Part shown: positions 27,369 through 34,735 of the stretch, piece by piece
Layout: each line of letters begins with the position of its first letter
Numbering within the stretch: the stretch's first letter is position 1
NCBI RefSeq assembly: GCF_020253525.1
Contig: NZ_JADCBK010000024.1
Coordinates: 1 to 37,714, forward strand
Source: Aquidulcibacter sp.
GTDB taxonomy: Bacteria; Pseudomonadota; Alphaproteobacteria; Caulobacterales; Aquidulcibacteraceae
Length of the DNA: 37,714 nt
Direction of reading: 5' to 3'
Made by a program: the position numbers and the translations under genes
Notes under the pieces: model-generated
Database searches by the model: none
Told to the model about the DNA's origin: nothing
What the model saw: only the letters and a program-made list of their open reading frames with translations

Positions 27369-27980
27369 CTAATAGCGTATGGTGTAGATAGGCACATCCT
27401 CGAACGTCATCTCAGGAACCTTTGCGGCCAATAAAGCCCAAACGGCGGCGGAGGTGTCATAGGTGCAGGCCTCGACCGTGTTTTCGGGGCAAAAGGGGCC
27501 ACCAAAAGTCAAAGACATCGCACGGGCACCGTCTGGAGACCTCGCAATGATGACCGAGCCAAAAAATGCGGAGGCCGCTTCACGCTGTGCCATCCGCAGT
27601 TCAGACTTGGTTTTGCGCCCCTTTATATCATCAGGGAGGTCAGATTTCGGGATTGCATAGCCATAAACGTCACCACGTGGATTTGAGCCCAGATATTTAA
27701 TTGCCAACGCGCCGCCAAAGCTGTCCTCATTGGGTGACGAGGCGTAAAACTCAGCCCCATTCTTCGTCCGCACAATTTTGATGGTTTGAGGGGGCGCAGG
27801 CAGCCAATCATCGGGCTGAAGCTCTAATGTAACTTCGCTTACATCCGCCCCAAATGGCCAATCACGCGACGAAGGATATGGTCCGACTAGCAGGGTGCAG
27901 CCCACCGTAAACGCCAAAGCGCATAACGCCAAGGCCCGCTTGGCCCATCGCCAGTCCCGACAGATCTGCTCCAAACCCAT
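27369..27980 (-). CDS. Putative lipoprotein or membrane-anchored protein, unknown function
   Basis: This 203-aa protein is not recognised. The N-terminus has basic residues (RDWRWAKR) then a hydrophobic run ALALCALAFTVGC ending in a lipobox-like TVGC (Cys 28), so it is probably a lipoprotein. The rest is a soluble domain with no motif known to me (TLELQPDDWLPAPPQTIKI, SVIIARSPDGARAM). ATG at 27980 is preferred because GGTGAGG lies 8 bases upstream; a TTG at 28034 would add 18 residues. It is transcribed toward the RES gene and lies between two toxin-antitoxin pairs, so it is probable accessory cargo. Confidence 0.65.
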   Translation of the reverse strand: MGLEQICRDWRWAKRALALCALAFTVGCTLLVGPYPSSRDWPFGADVSEVTLELQPDDWLPAPPQTIKIVRTKNGAEFYASSPNEDSFGGALAIKYLGSNPRGDVYGYAIPKSDLPDDIKGRKTKSELRMAQREAASAFFGSVIIARSPDGARAMSLTFGGPFCPENTVEACTYDTSAAVWALLAAKVPEMTFEDVPIYTIRY

Positions 27981-28161
27981 CCTCAAATCCTCACCTAAAG
28001 TCAGGATTTGCTCACGCACTGAGCTATTCGTCAAAGGGTGAAAATGACGTGATAGCTATGCGATTTTGGGTGGACGTCGAATTTTCCATGGTGCCTCCCA
28101 CAAGTCTCGGATGGGTTGAGGTCCGTAACCATCTTGGGCCATGGGCGATAAAGGACCAAGC

Positions 28162-28190
28162 TTGAACTTGTACAAGTAGCATGCTAAAGA
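28162..28190 (+). promoter_or_regulatory. yefM-yoeB promoter with TGTACA operator
   Basis: TTGAAC (28162-28167) and TAAAGA (28185-28190) are 17 bases apart. Between them lies the perfect palindrome CTTGTACAAG (28167-28176), whose core TGTACA is the known YefM recognition core. The predicted start of transcription falls at or next to the yefM ATG (28197), so the message may be nearly leaderless. Confidence 0.7.
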
Positions 28191-28196
28191 AGTGGC

Positions 28197-28493
28197 ATGT
28201 CCAATTCAGCACTTGACGTCGTCACCTACTCTCACGCCCGCCAAAACCTTAAGGCCGTGATGGATCGCGCAACAGACGATCACATGCCTGTCGTCATTAG
28301 CCGACGCGATGGCAAACCGGCTGTTCTTGTGTCCTTGGACGATTGGAACGGCATGCAAGAAACCGCTTATCTGTTGGGGACAGAAGCTAATCGCAAGTCG
28401 TTGCTAAAAAGCATTGCTGAGGCAGAGCGTGGCGAGACCCTCGTGGTGGAAGTGGGCGCGCAGGGTGGGTTTCGCGTTGCGGGCAAACCCTAG
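28197..28493 (+). CDS. yefM: YefM/Phd-family antitoxin
   Basis: This antitoxin of a YefM-YoeB pair has 98 aa. The N-terminal Phd/YefM DNA-binding fold is seen in DVVTYSHARQNLKAVMDRATDDHMPVVISRRDGKPAVLVSLDDWNGMQETAYLLGT. The disordered C-terminal part that wraps the toxin follows (NRKSLLKSIAEAERGETLVVE). An extra Gly-rich tail ends VAGKP. ATG at 28197 is fixed by the promoter position and homologous N-terminus. The gene precedes yoeB by 6 bases. Autorepression through the TGTACA palindrome upstream is expected. Confidence 0.93.
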   Translation: MSNSALDVVTYSHARQNLKAVMDRATDDHMPVVISRRDGKPAVLVSLDDWNGMQETAYLLGTEANRKSLLKSIAEAERGETLVVEVGAQGGFRVAGKP

Positions 28494-28499
28494 TTTGTA

Positions 28500-28766
28500 A
28501 TGAAAGTTGGCTTCACACCAACAGGCTGGGCGCAATTACAACATTGGATGGAACACGATCCCTCCATGTTGGCGCGGATCTCCAAATTGATCGAGCACTG
28601 TCGCCGATCGCCCTTTCAAGGCATCGGCAAGCCGGAACCTCTCAAGAATGAATTGCGCGGCTGGTGGTCTAGGCGGATCGACGGCGAACATCGCCTTGTC
28701 TATCGCGTCACGGGAACAGGCGACGATCAGCGGCTAGAGATCGCGCAATGCCGATATCATTATTGA
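28500..28766 (+). CDS. yoeB: YoeB-family mRNA interferase toxin
   Basis: This ribosome-dependent endoribonuclease (RelE superfamily) has 88 aa. Catalytic residues known from E. coli YoeB are all present: Glu 46 (GKPEPLK), Arg 65 (EHRLVY) and the C-terminal His-Tyr pair (CRYHY, residues 87-88). It should therefore be active. It follows yefM closely and ends 16 bases before the convergent nuoF stop. The module sits inside the nuo locus on the opposite strand, presumably a later insertion. Confidence 0.95.
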   Translation: MKVGFTPTGWAQLQHWMEHDPSMLARISKLIEHCRRSPFQGIGKPEPLKNELRGWWSRRIDGEHRLVYRVTGTGDDQRLEIAQCRYHY

Positions 28767-28782
28767 AACCAGCACCTGCTCC

Positions 28783-30087
28783 CTACTCCGCCGCGATAGC
28801 TGCCCCCATCACATGGGGCTTGCCCAAGCGATAGCGGTCGATGCGCTCTTCGATTTCGCCCCGGAAGCGCCAGATGAGGCCTTGGACGGGCCATGCAGCG
28901 GCATCGCCCAAAGCACAAATTGTGTGGCCCTCAACTTGGCCAGCCACTTCCAGCAACAGGTCAATTTCGCGGTGTTCGGCTTGGCCGACGGCCATGCGTT
29001 CAAGTACGCGCCACATCCAACCCGTGCCTTCGCGGCACGGTGTACATTGGCCACAGCTTTCGTGCTTATAGAAATAAGCAAGCCGCGCGATGGCTTTGAT
29101 AAGGTCAGTGGACTTATCCATCACGATCACGCCCGCAGTGCCAAGGCCCGACTTCAGGGCCGACAGGCTGTCAAAGTCCATCAAGGCATCTTCAGCCATT
29201 TCCTGGGTAATCATGCGCACCGACGAGCCGCCGGGGATGACGGCTTTCAGGTTAGACCAGCCGCCGCGCACGCCGCCGCAATGCTCTTCCAACAGATATT
29301 TGAGCGGGATCGACATCGCATCTTCAACATTGCAGGGCTTGTTCACATGGCCTGAGACGCAGAAGACTTTCGTGCCGGTATTATTCGGGCGGCCAAAGCC
29401 TGCAAACCACTGGGCACCCCGGCGCAGAATGGTTGGCACCACCGCGATAGATTCGACATTATTGACCGTGGTGGGGCAGCCATAGAGACCCGCATTGGCT
29501 GGGAACGGCGGCTTGAGGCGCGGCTGGCCCTTTTTGCCTTCCAAGCTTTCCAAAAGTGCGGTTTCTTCGCCGCAAATATAGGCCCCTGCCCCGTGGTGGA
29601 CATAAAGGTCAAAGTCCCAACCATGAATGTTATTCTTGCCGATCAGCTTGGCCTCATAGGCCTCTTTGATGGCGGCTTCTAAGTGCTCACGCTCCAGCAC
29701 ATATTCGCCACGAATATAGATATATGCCGTATGCGCCTGCATGGCGAAGGAAGCGATCAAGCAGCCCTCGATCAGCAAATGCGGATCGTGGCGCATCATG
29801 TCGCGGTCTTTACAGGTTCCAGGCTCCGACTCGTCTGCATTGACGACCAAATAATGCGGCCGATCTTTGACTTCTTTGGGCATAAAGGACCATTTGAGGC
29901 CCGTCGGGAAGCCCGCGCCACCCCGGCCACGCAGGCCTGAGTCTTTGACTTGCTGAATGATCCAATCGCGCCCCGCGTCAATCATATCCTTGGTGGCATT
30001 CCACGCGCCACGCTGTTTGGCCCCCTCCAAGCGCCAATCATGGCGGCCATAGAGGTTCAGAAAGATACGGTCTTTATCGGCAATCAT
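28783..30087 (-). CDS. nuoF: NADH-quinone oxidoreductase subunit F (NADH-binding)
   Basis: This subunit oxidises NADH via FMN and cluster N3; 434 aa. The NADH/FMN loop [13 protein letters not shown] is at 54-66, [13 protein letters not shown] follows, and [19 protein letters not shown] is the FMN site. The 4Fe-4S ligands are Cys 345, 348, 351 ([11 protein letters not shown]) and 391. All functional residues are intact. Upstream, 30088-30300 separates it from a divergent protease gene, so nuoF probably has its own promoter there. A TTTGAT/ATCAAA inverted pair (30242-30260) is the only structure I noted in that spacer. Confidence 0.97.
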   Translation of the reverse strand: MIADKDRIFLNLYGRHDWRLEGAKQRGAWNATKDMIDAGRDWIIQQVKDSGLRGRGGAGFPTGLKWSFMPKEVKDRPHYLVVNADESEPGTCKDRDMMRHDPHLLIEGCLIASFAMQAHTAYIYIRGEYVLEREHLEAAIKEAYEAKLIGKNNIHGWDFDLYVHHGAGAYICGEETALLESLEGKKGQPRLKPPFPANAGLYGCPTTVNNVESIAVVPTILRRGAQWFAGFGRPNNTGTKVFCVSGHVNKPCNVEDAMSIPLKYLLEEHCGGVRGGWSNLKAVIPGGSSVRMITQEMAEDALMDFDSLSALKSGLGTAGVIVMDKSTDLIKAIARLAYFYKHESCGQCTPCREGTGWMWRVLERMAVGQAEHREIDLLLEVAGQVEGHTICALGDAAAWPVQGLIWRFRGEIEERIDRYRLGKPHVMGAAIAAE

Positions 30088-30300
30088 AGAACACTCGATC
30101 AGCTAAGCGTGATAGGTCGTATCTAGGCTTCTATAGGGCTTCATCCAGCCTGCCAACGACATTTGCAGCCCAAAGCGCATTCGCACTGCAGGAGGGAAGC
30201 TACTGCCTAGTCATCCTAAACTGGCCTGCCTAGCCTGCGAATTTGATTAGCCAGATCAAACTAATGCCGCCATCATGCGCCTCAAATCTGGAGAGATGTG

Positions 30301-31740
30301 ATGCGCAAGAATTGGGTTCTTTTTGGAGCGTTAGCTGTCTTTGCCGCACATGTCGCTACCCCGGCTGCGGCCCAAATCATCAAGCCGAATGAGCGCGCCC
30401 AAGCCATCAGGCAACATCCCCAAATCGTCGCCCAATTTGGCGGGGCCATCACCGGCCCGCTTGCCACCTATGTCTCAAGTGTTGGGGCAAAAGTGGCGAC
30501 CACCGCCGGGCTCAAAGACCAATGCACCTTTACCGTGATCAATTCAGACGTGGTCAACGCCTTTGCTGTGCCAGGCTGCTACATCTATATCACGCGCGGC
30601 TTGATGGCGATTATGAATTCCGAAGACGAGCTGGCCAGCGTGTTAGGTCATGAAGTCGGCCATATTGTCGGCAAGCATTCGCTGAAGCGCACCCAAGCTT
30701 CCACCCTGTCAACTTTAGGGGCTATCGCCCTTGGGATTGCCACCAAATCTGACGAAATCATGCAAACGGCCGGGCAATTGGCGCAAGTCTATACGCTCAG
30801 CTATTCGCGCAAGCAGGAAAATGAGTCCGACGATTATGGCGTGCGCTATCTGCAAGCCAATGGCTATAATCTCTATGCGGCGTCCGACATGTTGGCGGCT
30901 TTAGCCGCCCAAGAAGCACTCAACGCCAAAGTGAATAACCGCCAATCGCGCAATGTGCCGACTTGGGCGCGCAGTCACCCCATCACGTCAGAGCGTGTCG
31001 CGCGCACCGCCAACGCCGCCCGTGCCGCCAAGGCCAGCCGCGATGTGCCGCCCGAACTCGTCCGCCCTTATTTAACGGCGTTAGCGGGCCTGCGCGTGGG
31101 CGATGATCCCGAACAAGGCTTTGTGGATGGGCGGCGGTTTTCCCATCCCAGCATGAAGATCACTTTTGAAGTGCCGCAAGGGTTTTCCCTTAACAACACG
31201 ACAGAAGCTGTTGAAATTGAAGGACCAAATGGCCTCAAAGGCCGGTTCGGAGGTGGCAGCGCCTTATCTGGCGGTCTGGATGCGTATGCCATCGCCAAAG
31301 CGCGCGAGACCCTAGGCCAGACGCCTGCGACTTTAGGACTGGCAACGCCTGGCACGACCAATGGCATGCCGACAGTCACTTTACTGGCGCGCGCGCAAAC
31401 CCGCTCTGGCCCTGTCGATGTCGGCGTGATTGCCTATAATTTGAACGGGCGGGCCTTTCACTTCGTGATGATGGGCCCCGCAGACGGCCTACAACCCACC
31501 TTCCCCATCACCCAAACCTTCCGCGAGTTATCGGCCACCGAGATTGCGGCCCTACGCCCGCGTGAGCTAGAGATTGTGACCGTGCGCGCTGGCGATACGG
31601 TGGCAAGCCTATCTGCCCGCATGGCCTATCCCGACTTCAAGACCGAGCGCTTCTTGATGATCAATGGTATGAGTGCAGAGCGGCCCTTAAAGCCCGGTGA
31701 GCTTTTAAAGATCGTCCGCTTTAGCCCTGCTGGGCGCTAA
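30301..31740 (+). CDS. Periplasmic M48-family zinc metalloprotease
   Basis: This is an exported protease of the M48 family (BepA/LoiP-like envelope quality control), 479 aa. A signal peptide ends near ATPAAAQ (about residue 24). The zinc motif HEVGH is at 117-121, with a third ligand probably Glu in NESDDYG (about 175). A Ser/Thr/Gly-rich central region follows. The C-terminal ~50 residues (VTVRAGDTVASLSARM...LKPGELLKIV) look like a LysM-type or similar repeat, suggesting cell-wall contact. ATG at 30301 has GGAG 7 bases upstream; GTG at 30298 is less likely. It interrupts nuoE-nuoF on the opposite strand, and its 3' end overlaps the next minus-strand gene by 36 bases. Confidence 0.92.
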   Translation: MRKNWVLFGALAVFAAHVATPAAAQIIKPNERAQAIRQHPQIVAQFGGAITGPLATYVSSVGAKVATTAGLKDQCTFTVINSDVVNAFAVPGCYIYITRGLMAIMNSEDELASVLGHEVGHIVGKHSLKRTQASTLSTLGAIALGIATKSDEIMQTAGQLAQVYTLSYSRKQENESDDYGVRYLQANGYNLYAASDMLAALAAQEALNAKVNNRQSRNVPTWARSHPITSERVARTANAARAAKASRDVPPELVRPYLTALAGLRVGDDPEQGFVDGRRFSHPSMKITFEVPQGFSLNNTTEAVEIEGPNGLKGRFGGGSALSGGLDAYAIAKARETLGQTPATLGLATPGTTNGMPTVTLLARAQTRSGPVDVGVIAYNLNGRAFHFVMMGPADGLQPTFPITQTFRELSATEIAALRPRELEIVTVRAGDTVASLSARMAYPDFKTERFLMINGMSAERPLKPGELLKIVRFSPAGR

Positions 31741-32145
31741 AGCGCGATAGGTCACAAACGCACTCCACGCTGTCAGGCTCGCGCACACGCCATAAACCAA
31801 GCGGGCTGGAAGATCGCGGGTATAGATCAGGCCAAACCAAGCCCAAGCAACAGTGACGGCAATCATCATGGCCAGCACGATCCACGCCTGTGTCCGCGGC
31901 AGCCGCATGCCGGTAGGCAAGGGCCGTTCCAAGCCCTTAAAGATCGATACGCCGATCAAGCCAATCCCCGCCACCGCGATCAGATTGACGGCCCATTTGT
32001 CGACATCGAGCAATTGGTCCAGCGATTGGGCCACCCAGGACAGCATTAAAGACGCCCAAAAGGCGGCATCACTGGTAATTGGTATACCGACGCGATTTGG
32101 ATCATCCTGCGGGCGCAGATAGGGCGGTTTGGAACCCACACTCAT
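31705..32145 (-). CDS. 146-aa membrane protein downstream of nuoE
   Basis: I do not recognise this protein. It has predicted TM segments at about 28-45, 53-70, 87-108 and 115-135, including WAVNLIAVAGIGLIGVSIF and AWIVLAMMIAVTVAWAWFGL, with a charged loop KGLERPLPTGMRLPRTQ. It begins 26 bases after the nuoE stop, in the same direction, so it is probably on the nuo transcript. Its last 36 bases overlap the end of the convergent M48 gene. Position after nuoE recalls the unidentified frames found there in the Paracoccus nqo cluster, but homology is untested. Confidence 0.72.
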   Translation of the reverse strand: MSVGSKPPYLRPQDDPNRVGIPITSDAAFWASLMLSWVAQSLDQLLDVDKWAVNLIAVAGIGLIGVSIFKGLERPLPTGMRLPRTQAWIVLAMMIAVTVAWAWFGLIYTRDLPARLVYGVCASLTAWSAFVTYRALAPSRAKADDL

Positions 32146-32171
32146 GGGAAAGCCCGCCCCCTGCCCGTGCC

Positions 32172-32831
32172 TTAAGCCTTCTCGGGCAGGTTTGGCAGTT
32201 TGATCTTTTTGGCGAGGCTGCCGTCAAACAAGCTCTCATCCTTCAAGACATTGGGGCCACCATCTGGCGCACTGGTCAGACGACCAATGGCAGAACCGGG
32301 GGTGACATCCTTGCCAGCGGCCAGATCGTCGATGATGGCGCTAAAGCTCTCTGCCGTCAGGTCTTCATGATAATAATCATGGATGGCAACGATGGGCGCA
32401 TTGGCGCAGGCCCCCATGCATTCCATCTCTTCCCACGAGAATAAGCCATCGGGGGTGACATGGTGGTGATTGCCGATGCGCTTCTTGCAGACTTCGATCA
32501 AATCGCCAGAGCCACGCAGCATGCAGGGCGTGGTACCGCACACTTGCAAATGGTGTTTGCCGACCGGGGCCAAGTGGAACATCGTATAAAAGGTCGCCAC
32601 TTCATAAACGCGGATATAGGCCATACCGAGGTCGACCGCGATCTTGCGCAAGGCAGGCTCACTTACCCAGCCTTCTTGCTTTTGCGCCAACCACAATAAC
32701 GGGATGACCGCCGATTGCTTGCGGGCTTCTGGATATTTGCCAAGCCAGAACGCGACTTTGGCGGCACTGTCTGCCGACCAGTCAAACGACTTGGGCTGAA
32801 CTTCAGGGGGGGCGAGGCGACGTGTGGCCAT
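32172..32831 (-). CDS. nuoE: NADH-quinone oxidoreductase subunit E (2Fe-2S)
   Basis: This thioredoxin-like subunit binds cluster N1a; 219 aa. Its four ligands are Cys 98 and 103 (CGTTPC) and Cys 138 and 142 (CMGAC), and EVATFYTMFHLAPVG is typical. A C-terminal extension beyond about residue 165 (SAIGRLTSAPDGGPN...) is common in alphaproteobacteria. ATG at 32831 follows the stop of the 130-aa membrane gene by 2 bases. The first ~50 bases of this gene are duplicated at 33283-33333 (chimeric remnant). Confidence 0.96.
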   Translation of the reverse strand: MATRRLAPPEVQPKSFDWSADSAAKVAFWLGKYPEARKQSAVIPLLWLAQKQEGWVSEPALRKIAVDLGMAYIRVYEVATFYTMFHLAPVGKHHLQVCGTTPCMLRGSGDLIEVCKKRIGNHHHVTPDGLFSWEEMECMGACANAPIVAIHDYYHEDLTAESFSAIIDDLAAGKDVTPGSAIGRLTSAPDGGPNVLKDESLFDGSLAKKIKLPNLPEKA

Positions 32832-32833
32832 GA

Positions 32834-33226
32834 TTAGTTGCTGCCTTCAAGCGACGTGTGGAGGTTAGGAGTTGCGCGTGCGCGAGCTTCGGCTTCCTCA
32901 AGCTCGACGAAAAGCAGGCGAAGCGGGCCTGCATAGAAAAGTGCCAGCCCACCGGCGGCCAAGAATAAGCATGTGAATCCCACAACCCAAGACCAGATGG
33001 AATTGCTGAACTCGTTTGCCGCAGCCACGCCGACAAAGGCGAAAAACATCACAAAGAGCGGGATTAAGCCTTTTAGATGCAATGCCCGGCGCAAGGCCGC
33101 GTCACCACCCTGAAAATGCCCTTTCAATCGCTTGAAATCTTTGCCAACGCCCGGCACGAAAATGAAGAAGGCGACAATCAGCATCGCCACCAAATACCAA
33201 ATTGCGGTGGGCAAAAATTCACTCAT
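32834..33226 (-). CDS. 130-aa membrane protein upstream of nuoE
   Basis: This unrecognised membrane protein starts MSEFLPTAIWYLVAMLIVAFFIFVPG. Hydrophobic segments are at about 6-26, 55-75 and 82-104, followed by a charged helix with an Ala/Glu/Arg run (VELEEAEARARA). ATG at 33226 overlaps the TGA of the chimeric remnant (ATGA), and its stop lies 2 bases before nuoE. It may be a distant paralogue of the 123-aa protein (33350-33721): both have a basic loop before TM2 and a PLR.LL pattern after the last helix. Confidence 0.72.
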   Translation of the reverse strand: MSEFLPTAIWYLVAMLIVAFFIFVPGVGKDFKRLKGHFQGGDAALRRALHLKGLIPLFVMFFAFVGVAAANEFSNSIWSWVVGFTCLFLAAGGLALFYAGPLRLLFVELEEAEARARATPNLHTSLEGSN

Positions 33227-33333
33227 ATCACAAAATCCATGCAAGCGATTTTGCCGTCGCGTACGGAAATAGCAGCCAAGACGCCAAGCGACTTAAGCTG
33301 AACTTCCAATGGTGCGAGGCGACGTGTGGCCAT
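33223..33333 (-). pseudogene. Chimeric 36-codon remnant: nuoE head joined to SnoaL tail
   Basis: The first 15 codons (MATRRLAPLEVQLKS) copy the NuoE start (MATRRLAPPEVQPKS). After a short bridge, the last codons (SVRDGKIACMDFVI) copy the end of the SnoaL-like protein (TVRDGKIARVDFVK). It ends in an ATGA overlap with the next gene, exactly as the intact SnoaL gene does with its own neighbour. It is best read as the junction of a tandem duplication. The open frame and coupling mean it could still be translated as a 36-residue peptide. Confidence 0.7.
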
Positions 33334-33349
33334 GGGTGCAGAACTTTCT

Positions 33350-33721
33350 CTAGCGTCTTGAATTGAAATCTTTGAGTCTCTGCAGACGTCCGGCTTCATA
33401 ATGTGCGTTATCGAGATCATGCAGCAATGACCGGAGCGGGCTAAAGCGACTAACCACAACCCACGAGATCATACTAAGGCCAAGTGCGACAAGATAGGCA
33501 TATTCGGGCAAATCAAAGCCAAGCAAGGCCAGAATTAGATTACCGAGCACGGGCCATAGCAGCGCAACCATCGACGTCAAGTTCGCCAACCTAAACCTTT
33601 CTAGGCCACCGGGCATTTGTGCCACAACTTTCGGATTTGGCCGGATAAAGGTCAGCCAAATCACAGCAAACATGGTTCCCACCATCAGTGGCGGCAAAAA
33701 AAGGATCAAAAGCTCCTTCAT
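33350..33721 (-). CDS. 123-aa membrane protein in the nuoD-nuoE interval
   Basis: This unrecognised membrane protein starts MKELLILFLPPLMVGTMFAVIW. Three hydrophobic segments lie at about 3-25, 45-68 and 74-92, with a charged C-terminal tail (LLHDLDNAHYEAGRLQRLKDFNSRR). Its ATG overlaps the SnoaL-like gene's TGA (ATGA), implying co-translation. It is followed after 16 bases by the chimeric remnant. Confidence 0.7.
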   Translation of the reverse strand: MKELLILFLPPLMVGTMFAVIWLTFIRPNPKVVAQMPGGLERFRLANLTSMVALLWPVLGNLILALLGFDLPEYAYLVALGLSMISWVVVSRFSPLRSLLHDLDNAHYEAGRLQRLKDFNSRR

Positions 33722-34395
33722 TTCACAAAATCCACGCGCGCGATTTTGCCGTCGCGCACCGTGTAAATTGCCAGCACTTCAAAGGGTTCGCCCTCGGGGC
33801 TGCGACGGACGCGCTCATGATCAACAACCACATTGCCACAGGCCAAACGGTTCACAAGCTCGGCATGGTTTTTGGGATATTGGGCGAAAACGCCTTGATA
33901 ACGTGCGCGATAATCGGCGATGCCGTGCAGGTTTTCAGCGCCATTCAAGTCGGCAATCACCACATCATCGGCAAAGCAGGCGACATGGGCGTCTAAATCT
34001 TGGCAATTATAGGCTTCAAGCTGTTTGGCGACGACCGCAACAGCGGCGGCTTCATCGCCTTGGCGACTGATAGACTCACACCGGGCGATCAACCCATCGC
34101 GCACGGTATAAATCATCATCACATCGGCGCTGGGGGCTTTGGAGCCCTCGCCCGGCTCTGAATGTTCGCGCTTGATGGTGACATTGGCCAAGTCCATCCG
34201 GCCCAGCACATCGGTGCGGTCCATCGGATAATCGACCAAATGGCGGGCATACATCTTCCGCGCGCCTTCCTTACTGGTTAGCCACGGTGCACCACCAAAG
34301 GGCGAGACGGTATAGTCATCGGCCAAAGTGGCCAACACGCCTTCAAGGTCATTGGCGGCATAGGCAGCATAGTTTGCGTCGATGATGGCGCTCAT
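33718..34395 (-). CDS. SnoaL-like protein with two tandem domains
   Basis: This 225-aa protein has two consecutive SnoaL/NTF2-like domains. The first (about 1-110) starts MSAIIDANYAAYAANDLEGVLATLADDYTVSP and ends MMIYTVRDGLIARCE. The second (about 120-225) starts VAKQLEAYNCQDLDAHVACFADDVVIAD and ends LAIYTVRDGKIARVDFVK. The shared ending shows internal duplication. Such domains bind small hydrophobic ligands or act as isomerases; the function here is unknown. ATG at 34395 has GGAAG 8 bases upstream and overlaps the previous stop (ATGA). Its 3' end has been copied downstream. Confidence 0.85.
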   Translation of the reverse strand: MSAIIDANYAAYAANDLEGVLATLADDYTVSPFGGAPWLTSKEGARKMYARHLVDYPMDRTDVLGRMDLANVTIKREHSEPGEGSKAPSADVMMIYTVRDGLIARCESISRQGDEAAAVAVVAKQLEAYNCQDLDAHVACFADDVVIADLNGAENLHGIADYRARYQGVFAQYPKNHAELVNRLACGNVVVDHERVRRSPEGEPFEVLAIYTVRDGKIARVDFVK

Positions 34396-34733
34396 AATGA
34401 TACTTCCTTCGTTTCGCCGCCAACCCAAGCAGCAATCCTGCGGACGACACGCATGGCCTGAAGCCAAAGCATAATGAAAAGGGCCGTCGTGACCAGCCCA
34501 CCGAAATCAGCGTTAACGCCCAGACCAAATAGATTGAAACTCAGGTCTGCGTCCAAGCTCGGCCAATAAGTCAAAGCCAGCCGGTATCCCGACAATACAA
34601 GTACGACCGCACCGACTAACGCCATACCTGACAGCAACACATAGACAAACACAGCCTGCCTCGCTTTCGGCAAGGCAGTCAGGTCGTCAAACGTCGCAAG
34701 CCATTTTGATGTAGTTGGCTCAACTTGTGCCAT
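34392..34733 (-). CDS. 113-aa two-TM protein directly after nuoD
   Basis: This small membrane protein is not recognised. It has a hydrophilic start (MAQVEPTTSKWLATFDDLTALPKARQ), TM helices at about 28-52 (AVFVYVLLSGMALVGAVVLV) and 78-96 (GGLVTTALFIMLWLQAM), and a basic tail RVVRRIAAWVGGETKEVSL. It begins 2 bases after the nuoD stop and its own stop overlaps the SnoaL-like start, so it is part of the nuo transcript. It resembles no known complex I subunit to my eye. Confidence 0.72.
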   Translation of the reverse strand: MAQVEPTTSKWLATFDDLTALPKARQAVFVYVLLSGMALVGAVVLVLSGYRLALTYWPSLDADLSFNLFGLGVNADFGGLVTTALFIMLWLQAMRVVRRIAAWVGGETKEVSL

Positions 34734-34735
34734 AT

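Larger units (their letters stand above)
32781..33760. repeat. Tandem duplication of ~500 bp, footprints at both ends
   Basis: Two pairs of direct repeats are visible. The SnoaL-gene 3' end (33718-33759) recurs at 33223-33264 with 37 of 42 identical bases, offset 495. The nuoE 5' end (32781-32831) recurs at 33283-33333 with about 80% identity, offset 502. Equal offsets imply one duplicated unit: SnoaL tail, membrane ORF, nuoE head. The membrane ORFs between the repeats (33350-33721 and 32834-33226) share only faint similarity. Confidence 0.7.
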
